Below, one piece after another: positions 50,800 to 61,137 of a stretch of 64,000 bases of DNA. The DNA lies in contig BSYO01000003.1 in NCBI GenBank assembly GCA_033239525.1, positions 28,513,540 to 28,577,539 of the forward strand. Reading direction: 5' to 3'. Numbering within the stretch: position 1 is the stretch's first letter; every line of letters starts with the position of its first letter. Origin of the DNA: Nepenthes gracilis. Lineage: Eukaryota; Streptophyta; Magnoliopsida; Caryophyllales; Nepenthaceae. The notes under the pieces are model-generated. The model was not told the origin of the DNA and made no database searches. It was given only the letters and a program-made list of their open reading frames with translations. Both the position numbers and the translations under genes were made by a program.

Positions 50800-51605
50800 T
50801 TAACAAGGCCCATCTTTCTAGCCGAGTCTACATTTGGTATTCAAATTTAAATTATATTGCTCTGTATCTCTTGAGTTCAAATAAAAATATTAATATTATA
50901 TTTGTCACGAATTTGGATTAAATAAATCAATTTAAATAATTAATTATATTTTCTAAAATTTAAAATTCTAAATAATTTTAAACAAATAATCCTAAGTTCC
51001 AAAATTCGGGTGTGACAAACCAAATAAATAGGACCCGACACAAAATAAAATTCACACAGGACCTCACTGAACAACCGTCCAAACAAAAATAATATGACCT
51101 GCTTTATAGTTATCGTAAGGGAGATAACAATTCTAACCAAAATCACGAATTAGACATAATAAAATATTTCACAGATTTTAAAATATTACTATGGGCCTAT
51201 ACCCGGCTAATTTTCATAATACAATCATATCAATTTTTAATTTTTAACCATAACAAACTAATACTTACCAAATTAGATGAATTGCTGACGAATCACGTTT
51301 TAACTCCTGCAGTGCATCCGAAACTTTTACTCTGAAGGGTCAAAATAGAAAATGTGAGCTAAAAGCTCAGCAAGTATCATATGTAGATAAAATGAGTTTA
51401 ATAAATCAGATGAGAGGTCAATGGATGAAAATCCAATCAAATATTAGAATGAATCCAAATCGTCGATAAATTAAATTCAATAGAAATCTAAGATCCAAAG
51501 TTTAAAATTCAATGGTAATCTCGTACTCAAAACAAATATCCAAATCGAAAACAAATGTCAAAATTTTGAAACAATCATCATCAGGATGTATATATATATA
51601 TAAAT
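50800..51605. mobile_element. Possible gypsy (Del/Tekay-like) LTR or leader debris
   Basis: Contains GGTGTGACAAACC at about 51010 and GTGAGCTAAAAGCTCAGCAAG at 51353, wording common in the LTRs of Del/Tekay-type gypsy elements. Ends could not be fixed and no coding part accompanies it. Confidence 0.3.
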
Positions 51606-51711
51606 AAAACAAATGTGATCCAGACCAATTCTAAAGCCGATGTCAAGTTCGAGTCCGAGTCCGAGTCCGAGTTCGAGTCCAAGTCCAAGTCCAATGCCCG
51701 ATTAGCTTGTG
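51606..51711. repeat. GAGTCC hexamer-rich repeat shared with 18700-18795
   Basis: Contains GATCCAGACCAATTC, AAAGCCGATGT, a run of GAGTCC/AAGTCC hexamers and CCAATGCCCGAT, in the same order as the insert in the copia LTR at 18700-18795. Confidence 0.8.
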
Positions 51712-52052
51712 ATTTGGGGCAGAATCCGATAGCCGGATGATCCAATAGCGTGCACAGAGACCGAAGCAACACCGCGACAGATATTCCAAAGGTACGGAAC
51801 AAAACATATAATCAAAATCGTTGTACAAGACATACTAAGGCTAAACTGAAGGCAAAATCGGCGAATCTTAAATCCAAGTCTAAATCAAAATCCGACGCAA
51901 ATCAATACAGAAATACAAATTATGCACTAAATTTGGGTTCTGATAATTTAAAGATTAGCTTGAGAAATGGTTACACATAATTCCGGTAATATTAGGCCAA
52001 AATTCATGTATTCTGTACCCATAAATAAGGTTGCTCACTATATTTTGTCACC

Positions 52053-53019
52053 CTGCGGCCTGTGGCTGGGAAGGATAATATCCACCACGTTGTGTGCCTG
52101 TGTGGCTGCTGTGGATTCTCATGGTTGAGAGACTGTTTCTCTGGTAGACGCGTTTTGGGGGCTATGGGCTTGCCAGGAACAAAACCGTACCGGCTTGGCC
52201 CATACTATGATGTCCCACATCAGATGGGGGGGGAAACAAAGCGTGCCTTATAATAGCGTGGATACCTCTCCCTTGTGGACGCGTTTTGGGGGCGGTGGAG
52301 GCCCCCTGCCAGGAACAAAACCTTGTGCCTGTGTAGTAAGGCGGACAATATTCACAAGCGGGTGCTCGGGGACGTTACAAATGGCATTAGAGACGGGGCC
52401 TGGTTCGGTGTGCCAATGCAGACGCTGGGTTCGCAAGGGGATGGATTGTGATGTTCCACATCGAACGGGGAGGGGAACGAAGTGTGCCTTATAAGTGCGT
52501 GGATATCTCTCCCTTGTGGACGCGTTTTGGGGGCAGTGGAGGCCATCTCCCAGGAACAAAACTATGCGCCTGTGTAGCAAGGCGGACAATAATTACAAGC
52601 GGGTGCCCGAAGACGTTACAAATTGGGATATTGGATGGTTAGGGAACGAAGCGTGCCTTATAAGGCGTGGATACTTCTCCCTTGTGGACGCGTTTTGGGA
52701 GCGTTGAAGGCCGTCTGCTAGGAACAAAATCGTGCGCCTGTGTGGCAAAGTGGATAATATTCACAAGCGGGTACCCGAGGACGTTACAAATGGTGTTAGA
52801 GACCGGACCCTGTTCGGTGTGCCAGCGCGGACGCTGGGCTCCCGGGGGGGACTGTGATGTCCCAAATCGGATGGGGAGGAGAATAAAGCGTGTCTTATAA
52901 TAGCATACTGCCTTGTGGACGCGTTTTGGGGGCGATGGAGGCCGTCTGTTAGGAACAAAATCATGCACATGTGTGATAAAGTGGACAATATTCACATACA
53001 GGTGTTCGGGGACGTTATA
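52053..53019 (+). mobile_element. TRIM element as a tandem multi-LTR array
   Basis: Four copies of a 155-175 bp LTR, TGTGATGTCCCACATCGG...GACGTTACA, lie in one direction: 52206-52379, 52447-52620, 52633-52788 (5' end lost) and 52853-53019. A decayed fifth is at about 52100-52200. Between them are 60-70 bp internal domains starting AATGGCATTAGAGAC or AATGGTGTTAGAGACCGG, a primer-binding site for initiator tRNA-Met (consensus TGGTATCAGAGC), and ending in a GGGGATGGAT-like polypurine stretch. No coding capacity. Such LTR-internal-LTR chains arise by unequal recombination. Open frames through this region are incidental. Confidence 0.8.
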
Positions 53020-53331
53020 ATATTAACCCGATATTCGAATGTCAATTTGAGTATTGTCAAGTCAACTTATTTTGTAGAATTATTATATGTAATTGTCTAT
53101 CTTCCTTCGTACTTGGTTTCCTAAATGTGTTATATTAACATAATCTTGATACCCTGTAAATATGCTTCGTGTACAAGCAATAATACACAATCTAATACAT
53201 GTTTTATGTACACTCGTCTCGGTGGGTTTAGTCCTCATATTTTAGGAATTTTTTTTTTTTTAAATGTGGGGATAACTACGTCATTTCCACATGTGGAAAT
53301 TTATTCTTGTGAGTCTTCTTCTACTCGGTTA

Positions 53332-53410
53332 GGTGCGATCATACCGAGTCCAACAAATGCCTTTATTTTTTTTGAACGGCGTGACCCATCAAAGCCGAAA
53401 GCATCTTCTT
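53332..53410 (+). pseudogene. 5S rRNA-like fragment
   Basis: AGGTGCGATCATACC at 53332 equals the first 15 bases of plant 5S rRNA except the first base. After a gap, GACCCATCAAAGCCGAAAGC resembles the GATCCCATCAGAACTCCGAAGT part. The rest does not match, and the internal promoter is absent. It could be a decayed 5S gene or the 5S-like domain of a Cassandra-type TRIM. Confidence 0.45.
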
Positions 53411-54763
53411 CAATTTTTTAAACCCTTCTAGAAAACGAGCACATGACTTGTGGGGCTTAAACTCTAGTACGTATTTTTGGGGTTCAACACCCAGATGTAC
53501 CCAATTTGACACAACAGAATAAATCCTTATCAACTGTCAGCCACTAAATTTATAAATCCAAGAAATAAATAATGTACAATAATTTTTAATGTGAAAAATT
53601 TTTTTAACAAAAAAAAAAATTACGGGATAAATTCTGAACAAATTTACTATAAATAATGCTGTAACAAAAACTCATTCTGAAATTTCTTCACTCTGAACCC
53701 GAGTGAAGATAGTTGAGTATAACCCCTTTTTAACATACCTAATAACCCACAAGAGAAATATAACAAGAAAAAAAATAACTAAACGAAAATATATTTTCAA
53801 AAATTACCTTTAAAATGACATACTCAACTTTAATGAAGAACGAAACTAAAATCGGATTTTAATCGGACTCTGAACATCTTCCTCTCATCTGTTTTTCTCT
53901 CCTCGTTATGCGGCGTCTATTGTGGAAAAATATTTCAAAATTTCTTGAAACAAACCCTAAAATTACGTTTGAATGATTTTATAAACCCTGGACGTGCTCA
54001 AGCACCAAGCTTTTGGAATTGGGCTCAAGTGCTGGTTGAGCACATATCAGGCGTGCATATACTAAAATTTGTGCCTAAGACACACTTCGAGCATTACTCA
54101 GGTACACACCTTCTGAAATTTCTGCCTCTTTACAGCTCAAGCAAGTCTCAAGTGCCCAACTCAACCCTTGCCTCCTGGCTGCTTGCCATGCGGGCTTCGC
54201 ACGTGCAAGCACTCCAATCATCATACAAATCTCGAGCGATCGTCTGATGATCTTTCGTTTGTTGGAATACCCACAAGGAAGTGACTAAAAAATCCCAACA
54301 AGTACTGTAGAGATTTATTTTAACTATTTTTAGATATTTTTTAAATCATGTGATACTAATTTATTTATCTATTTTTATATAAATTTATTAATATAAATTG
54401 ATAAATAAAAATATTATATTATTAAAAATATTATAATACTAATAAAAAATGGAGCAGTTTGACAAATTTGAATAACCTGCCAAAGTAAACCAGACTTCGT
54501 CGTTTTTCTTTCCACCCGGCTCTCCGCCCCAAAAAAAAAAAAAAACAAAATTTACATGCCCAATTACCCCACAAAAAAAAAAGAAAAAAAAAGAAAGAAG
54601 CACATTTCGATGACTAAATATTATTTATGTCTTGTTTATGCCTGTTTATATTCTTCCCCCATTCTTAATAAGATCGGATGCCCTTCTTTATTGTTCCTTC
54701 TCCGGAGTTGAAAATAACAACTCTGCAATTCTAAGCACCCAGATTTATATTTGCAGAGTATTT
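53411..54763. other. Upstream region of the acidic-protein gene
   Basis: AT-rich with poly-A runs at 53609-53620 and 54530-54545. A short stretch 53940-54245 of higher complexity carries repeated words (GCTCAAG, CAAGCAC) but no recognisable gene. Confidence 0.4.
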
Positions 54764-55129
54764 ATGGATCATACAAAGAAGGTGGTTGATTTGTCTTCGT
54801 TCTTGCTTCTAGAGGCTGCCGGCGATTCCGAGGCGGATTTTGATCCCTGGGCGGCCATGAATGTTGGTCATGGTGGTGCAGCAGCCGGTGACCATGGTGA
54901 CGAGGAGGAGGAGGACGACGACGACGCTGAATCATGCAGCTATGATGCGTGTGAGGATGCATCCCACGCTTATGAAGTGAAGGATTTATGCAATGACAGC
55001 GGTGTCTGTGACGACGATGGCATTCATCACATTAGCGCTGGTGATGAGATGATTGAAGGAGAGGATAGAACATCAGAAGTTGCATCAACGGCGGATAGCC
55101 ATAGTTGGAGGGATGCAAGCAAAGAGAAG
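54764..55129 (+). CDS. First exon of an acidic plant protein of unknown function
   Basis: ATG at 54764 opens MDHTKKVVDLSSFLLLEAAG then DSEADFDPW, followed by a Gly/Ala/His stretch, an acidic run of Glu and Asp (about residues 46-56), ESCSYDACEDASHAYEV and a Ser/Thr-rich tail. The N-terminal VDLSSFLxxEAxGDSEAD reads like a conserved block and resembles small nuclear-type plant proteins of unknown role; I cannot name the family. The exon probably ends at 55129, since GAGAAG|GTGAGT is a strong donor. If unspliced the frame would end at 55183 (140 aa). An upstream in-frame ATG at 54632 would add a hydrophobic, untypical stretch. A Tat element starts at 55577, inside or just beyond the putative intron, so remaining exons are beyond the window or lost. 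The acidic run is not repeated elsewhere. Confidence 0.65.
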
Positions 55130-55576
55130 GTGAGTGAGATGGACAAGAACAAGCTTTTCTGGGAAACTTGTTTGTCATCTTGATTATCACCCTCAATTTT
55201 TTTTTTAAAGACTTGTTTAAGGTGTTGTGTTTGCTTTCAATGGGAGACAGGAAATTATTATCCCCATTTTTCTTCCAAGTTAACTCTGTTTAAATTCGAT
55301 CATAAATTATCAAGGGGACATTTTCAAATATAAGAAAGCACAAAGAAAGAAAGATGGTGCTTAAATTCTTACTTGATAGCTTAAATTTTGGTGTGAAGTC
55401 GTAATTTGTAGGCAACATTCTTCTACTTGTTTGCTGTTTTAAACAATTTTTTAAAAATCTTTATTTCATATAATTTTATGAAGATTTTAAAGCAATGTTT
55501 ATATAAATGCTATAATTTTTATTTAATTTTTCAATAAATTTTGTTTTATTTTTGCTGATCATTTATTCATTATAGT

Positions 55577-56503
55577 TGATGGGGATAGAAGAAAGGCACC
55601 AGCCCAACACAAAGGTCGACAGACTTGGTGACTAGCCAAAGAGATAGCCGGCCTGTAGACCTAAAGGCCGATCAACGCTTCCGTTGATCGGAGTAGCGCC
55701 TGAGCTCTCTGGACGAACCAAACCGAATTTGGACAGCCCATGTTGCCGTTCCCGCGCACTGAATATTGCTTGCCTTAACTAGCTAGAGCCATGAATATTA
55801 CCTTAGACCACAATCTTTCCAAGAATGACAACTCCCAGCTCAGTGCATCACCCCAATATTTGCTGCAATATTGTAGTATGTCTCCCAGAATGGAATGAAT
55901 CTCTTTCGTCTGATCGTGATTGCCTAAATAAGCATTCATAATCTTCACGCCAGCCCACTAGATTTGTGCAGGGTAGTTGGTGGCCAGCCTTGCCATCCAA
56001 ATAAGGCTGAGAAAGCTTGAAAACTATAGGAAACCTTTGGGACAAACTCTAAAAGTATGCACACATTAATACTCGCGTACATAACCAAGCAAACTCTCGA
56101 ACGTTGCTCTCTAAAGCTCTTTCTCCCTCTCTATCGGACGAGCTCCCCAAGATTCTCTTCATAATTCTCGCCTCCGCGACATGAGAGTTGCTCTCCACGA
56201 ATGCACCACCACAAAGCTGCTATACAACGAGCACAACCTCCCAGTTAGACTCAAGCAATATCCTTTCTTGCATTATTTCTCATATATTCCGATACTATAT
56301 CTTTTATCATCTAAGAAAGATTATTGATTTGAATATTAGAGGATATATTAAAAAATAAGTCTCGCCAATTCTCTAACATCTTATTTTTAAATTATGGTGT
56401 GTAAGATCCAAATCAAGAAGTATGAAATTAGGGACCCATGTTAGTTTGACTTGAAGGCCTAGCAACACCTTAAGCTGTCAACAACTCGGATTTAGGATGC
56501 ATC
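55577..56503 (+). repeat. 5' LTR of second Tat element
   Basis: Begins TGATGGGG at 55577 and ends near GGATGCATCA at 56503, directly before the primer-binding site. A perfect 10-bp inverted repeat CCGATCAACG...CGTTGATCGG lies at 55668-55691. No second copy was found in the window. Confidence 0.6.
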
Positions 56504-56504
56504 A

Positions 56505-56522
56505 TTGGTGTCATTTGTGGGA
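56505..56522 (+). promoter_or_regulatory. Primer-binding site of second Tat element
   Basis: TTGGTGTCATTTGTGGGAAG follows the LTR and equals the common Tat site TTGGCGCCGTCTGTGGGAA with C-to-T changes, the pattern left by cytosine deamination. Confidence 0.6.
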
Positions 56523-57189
56523 AGGCAGACAAAAAGCCTAACCACAATCTGCATAGAAGCAGACATGGTTAACACCAAAGCATATACCAACGCTTTGGCC
56601 AAGGACGTCGTTCCCATGGTGAAAATCTTACTACGGGTAGCTATGTGGAGGAGAGGCTGATGCCCTTTATGTAGGTACTCGCCCACTGGGTAGACAATAT
56701 ATCGCAGATGCTCCAGGCACTTTGCGTGCGCCGACATGGGCTGGGGGCTCCTTTTGCTGCCACCCGCACTTCAACATCAAGGCGCAGAAGCCAGAGGAAG
56801 AAACGACTAGTCCAAAAGGCAGGGCACCTGAACAATTTTGTTGCCAGAACGACTTTGAGTGATGGGGTCTGATTCCATTTGGAGGGCCAGCTTGGCCACA
56901 AGACGCCGGAAGAAAGCCCGAAGTGTCAAAACCCTAGTTACTCACGTGACTAGCAGAAGCCGCCGGCTCGAGAAGGGACCTCGTGCAACATCCAGCCGAC
57001 TGTTGGTAGCAGCTGGCCGACCTCACGCTATTCTCCAAATTACTCAGAGTTGAGGTCCTACTTTAATGCAAAAAGAGTTGCGGTCTCCTTTTGAGTAGAG
57101 GAGCGAGTGGAAAAGATATGACAGTATGTGTTTGGGGGAGATAATGCCGGATGCTACGTAGATTTAAGACGATTCCGTTCACAATGAAA

Positions 57190-58030
57190 ATCTAAATGCA
57201 GCCACAATGATGGATCACCTAGATCACTTCTGTACCATAATGGGCTTTCAAAGCCTCGGTGACGCAATTATGTACCTATATTTTTCATTGACTCTAAAAA
57301 GGGACACTCGGATTTGGTTCTATCGCCTGCTGCCAAGTTCGACCCGGATGTTCCAGGAGCTTGCTGATAGCTTCCTAATATAATTTGCTTCTAGCCAAAG
57401 GGAGGAAAGACAGCCCTAACACCTCGCCCGCATCAAGCAGGGGCCCAATGAAATCCTAAGGAGCTTCCTGGCTCGATCTACTACGGAAGCCCGCCGGATA
57501 CCCTGGTTGATTGACGAGGTAAAGTTTAGCACCTTCATCTCCACCTTGGAATTGGGCAAGTTTTTCAAACATGTAGCCCACAAGGATGCCAAACTCTTTG
57601 ACAGGTTGAGGCCATCACCCAAACTTACATGGCGGCCGAAAAGACCAACGAGATTAAGCACCCAAGACACGAAGACCGGCTCCACCATGGAACACCAGGA
57701 GGGAGAAAGAGAAACGGGACCGCTTCAAGCACCCGGGATTTGAGAAAGTAGCCTAGGATGGAACTGGGGGCCAAAAGAAAATTTGGAACACCAAACCTGA
57801 TTTTCCTGAATGACTTATGGACTAACGTTCTCATAAAAATCCATGAGGAAAAATTTTTAAAATGGCCGAAGTCGATCAAGAACCCAAATGGAGGAGATCA
57901 GACGAAATATTGTTACTACCATCGATCTCCGAGCCAAAGTATAGAGGCCTGTCGGATCCTGCAGAAGAAAATTGAAGAACTCATTTGGAGGGAAGACCTA
58001 ACCAAGTTTTTGCGGAACTCAGAGTAAGGG
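57190..58030 (+). pseudogene. Gag remnant of second Tat element
   Basis: Reads MDHLDHFCTIMGFQSLGDAI, LTLKRDTRIWFYRLLP, then RRIPWLIDEVKFSTFI and FFKHVAHKDAKLFD, in the order of the gag of the first element. The knuckle region KYCYYHRSPSQSIEACRIL then QKKIEELI (57915-57990) lacks the His/Cys pattern expected (usual form CxxHxxxxHxxxxC). Stops occur in the first part (at about 57378 and 57414). Confidence 0.75.
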
Positions 58031-58547
58031 CTCAGCAGGGCAGGCAAAGAGAGGCATGAGCAGCAGCAATCGAGAAATCGAGTCGCAACCGAAGAAGTCA
58101 ATATATTGGCAACCAAACTTAACCGCCAGACAAGCCAGCTCGGGATCGCTTTGAAGAAATCAATGGTAGAAGCTAGGGATGATATAATTTGTTTTAATAA
58201 AGAGGATATGTCACATATAATGACTCCCCATTCTGACTCTCTGATTGTATCCATCCTTGTTTCAACTAGTATGAACATTTATTGATAATAAAAGTTCGCG
58301 CGATTTACTTTATATGGATACTTATTTTAAATTGGGATTGAAAAAGAGTCAACTACAACTGATCGAAGGCCTTTCTACGGACTAGACAATGAGTTGGTTC
58401 CCATCCAAGGAATGATCCAATTGAAAGTTACTTTAGGGACTTATCCCAAAACTACTACCCCACTTGCTGACATTCCTAATAGTTGACTTACCTTCAGTAT
58501 GCAGCGCCATTCTGGGTTGACCATGTCTGACTGTCTTTGGGATTGCA

Positions 58548-58990
58548 GTGTCAATCATGCATTTCAAGATAAAGTTTTCTACAGCCTACGGTATCGGAGA
58601 GGTATTTGGCGACAAAGTTACTAGTCAGACTTGCTACCTCTCCCAAGTCACTCAGGTCACTCCGGACCGGCCGACAGACAATCTGGATCACAGAGATGAG
58701 GCAATCCTACAGCAAGCCCAAGCCTACGAACCAACCGACAACGTCCCTTTGGATCCCGAAAATTTAGAGAAATGCATGCAAATAGGGGGCTCACTTATTG
58801 GACCTTTACGAGACCGGCTTGTCAACTTCCTCTGTTAGAACTTCGATATTTCGCATGGATTTCGGCTGACATGCTCGGAATTTTGACCGAGGTGATAATC
58901 TACGAGTTGGGTCTCGATCCGAACCACAAACCCATCCGACATAAACGGAGAAACCACTCCATCGAAAAACTTATCGTCATCCGATAGGAA
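58548..58990 (+). pseudogene. Protease-RT leader of second Tat element, truncated
   Basis: Reads FSTAYGIGEVFGDKVTSQTC then YLSQV, VPLDPENLEKCMQIGGSLIG and, after a one-base shift, GLDPNHKPIRHKRRNHSIEK. It stops at 58988 just where RT would begin. RT, RNase H and integrase are absent from the following sequence. Confidence 0.75.
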
Positions 58991-59379
58991 ATGAAGAAAA
59001 CTTATCTCGGGGTGACAAACTCATTCGCCCGTCACTAAACCTCGGTCCTACATCGAGCAGCTCACGCGCGATCGAATTTGAACCTTTGTCCCACACCAAT
59101 GGGCCCATACAAGGTCAGATTTAAACCTCGATCATGTATTAAGCAGCCCATGTGCGGTTGAATATCGAAACCTTAGAGAATTTTCAGCACTCGTGCGACG
59201 ACTCCCCAAACAAGGACAAGCACCGTCAATCTACAACAGTTAATGGGCAGCGATCCAACGTAGTTGTATGCAGACGACGGTTCTAACTCTCCCAAGGGAT
59301 CTAGCTATAATAGCAACTGCGCATAGCCAACAAACAATTGTATGTAAGTAGAGCCGTACGAAAGTAAAAAGATCGTCAC

Positions 59380-59480
59380 CACCCTTGAAAAAAATTCTCT
59401 TTTATTAATTAAGAAATTATGCTGTACAAATAGTTGTATGTACACACAAAAAAACAAAATAAAAAAAAAACAAAGAAGGA
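59380..59480 (-). terminator. Candidate 3' end of the antisense extra gene
   Basis: On the minus strand the sequence downstream of the last coding segment holds AATTAATAAAAGAG, a plausible polyadenylation signal. Confidence 0.3.
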
Positions 59481-60097
59481 AGAACAGGAAGGGATGGCGG
59501 GCCTTTGACGGGGGGTTGGCCGGAGGGCATGACGAGGCCCCCTCCCCGTCAAAGAACCAAGTTAAGTAGAACTAGCATCGGGCAGCCCTATTTGAAAGTC
59601 GGGGTTGAAGATGGAAGTGATCTGCCGCATAGTTGAACGCCGTCCTGGAATCTCACGTTCAAAACCTAACCCAACTCCTCTGAGCCGATTTGAGTCATCA
59701 GCTCCTCTCCTAGTTTGACATTCTCGCTCCTAAGAGAAGCAAGGTCGTGCTCAGCCATTTGCAGGGCAACCCTGGACCTCTGCAACTCCTTCATGACCTC
59801 GAAAAGCTTGAGATCAAGGCTCGAGGTGGGGTCCTGGTTCTGCAGGGCCTTGAAGGTAGCGTTATCCAATTGGCCTTGCAAGTCCTCCACCACCCTCGAG
59901 TCAACCCTCGTTTGGGTCAGACGATGGACCTCCCTCCAGCAGCTGCATCCAAGATGTCCATTGGTATAAGCATGTTTGTAGGAATTGCACTGCTTTGTCA
60001 TCCAATAAACAGAACAAAGGAAAGGGGTTGAAGCCAACCATCACCGGTGTAGTGAAAGAGTTCCCAACAACTTACTCGAATATAGGGTATAGTGGCC

Positions 60098-61137
60098 ACC
60101 ACAACTCTCCAAGGCACTAAGGAAGGATAGGCTGGTTGGGTTTGGTTACTCCCTTGTGAGTAACCCAACAAACTGGTTTGTTATCGGAGGATTTATGGAG
60201 AATACATTCGGAGAACTGTTTCTGGTCAACGAGACGTTGACCAGAGGAGAACAGTGGACGGTCAATGGAGATTGGTCGACGGACGGCTAGTTGAATCCAG
60301 TCAACAGGAGGTTGACCGTCTGAGGGCTACAAGAGCACTGCTGAATGGTGGATGGGTAGCAGAAGACGGTCAATAGGGAGGTTGACCGAATGGAAGCAGA
60401 GGATGATCAACGGATGTTAACCGGATAGCACTGAAGACGGTCAACGAGAAGTTGACCGGTTGAGCAACTAGGCCTTGGAGATTATGAAAAGTGGCAGCTG
60501 GTAGTGGACAAATGTCTTTCCAGGATTGTTCGACAGGCTGGCAGTTGGGCTGTAGAGCACGCGTCTGCACAGTGCAGAGCATGTGCCGTCTGCAGGGCAT
60601 GGGCCTGCAGGAAGCTCGGGAACTGGTGAAGACGTGGCACCTATTATCTGCAAGTGGTGACTAGCTGAGCAGATGTGATTAGGTGGAGTCAGGACGTCTA
60701 TAAATGAACACTAGGAGCTTCCGGAGGAGAAGGCCAAGAGAGGGCCTTGAGCTGGTCCATAGGTGGCCCAGAGCGGTGACCGGGCTGGTGTGGGAGACAA
60801 TACCAGGGGCGCTGCGCGCCGGCCGCTGTGTGCGGGGGTGAAACAGTGGCCTGCCGTTTCACCAACACTTGTAAAATGTAGAGAGGAGTGCACCACCAGT
60901 GAGAGAGAGAAGAAAGAAAAATAGAAAGTAAAAGAGAGGAGTTTTCCTATTTACTATGGAGAGGTTTTTCTTTATTATTCTCGGGTGTGTAGCGGATACT
61001 CCATCTCGGGGGTTTGTAACCATTTTACATAGTGGATCTATTGGTGAACTATATGTCCCGTGGTTTTTCCTCTTCGGTTTGGGAAGGGGTTTCCACGTAA
61101 AAAATGCTGTACATCTCTTGTTCCTTGTTCCTACTAA
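60098..61137 (+). mobile_element. Insert of about 1 kb in the extra gene, LTR-like, with W-box cluster
   Basis: Flanked by identical nonamers ATAGTGGCC at 60089-60097 and 61138-61146. The part from 60940 on (TCTCGGGGGTTTGTAACC, GTGGTTTTTCCTCTTCGG, TTTCCACGTAAAAAATGC) resembles the 3' section of many copia LTRs. The ends are not TG...CA at the nonamer, so either the edges are slightly inside or this is another element type. It contains eight TTGACC hexamers on the two strands between 60224 and 60457. Confidence 0.5.
60224..60457. promoter_or_regulatory. W-box (TTGACC) palindrome cluster
   Basis: GGTCAA at 60224, 60260, 60368 and 60439 and TTGACC at 60237, 60312, 60382 and 60452 form inverted pairs separated by a few bases (for example GGTCAACGAGACGTTGACC). 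TTGAC[CT] is the binding core of plant WRKY factors. Confidence 0.6.

Noticed and set aside
52062..52995. Several overlapping frames of 60-118 codons on both strands
   Set aside because: They run through the repeated TRIM LTR units and change frame with them; TRIMs are non-coding.
54762..54962. Minus-strand frame rich in Arg/Pro/His
   Set aside because: It is the complement of the acidic exon and its codon pattern is a shadow of the GAC/GAG run.
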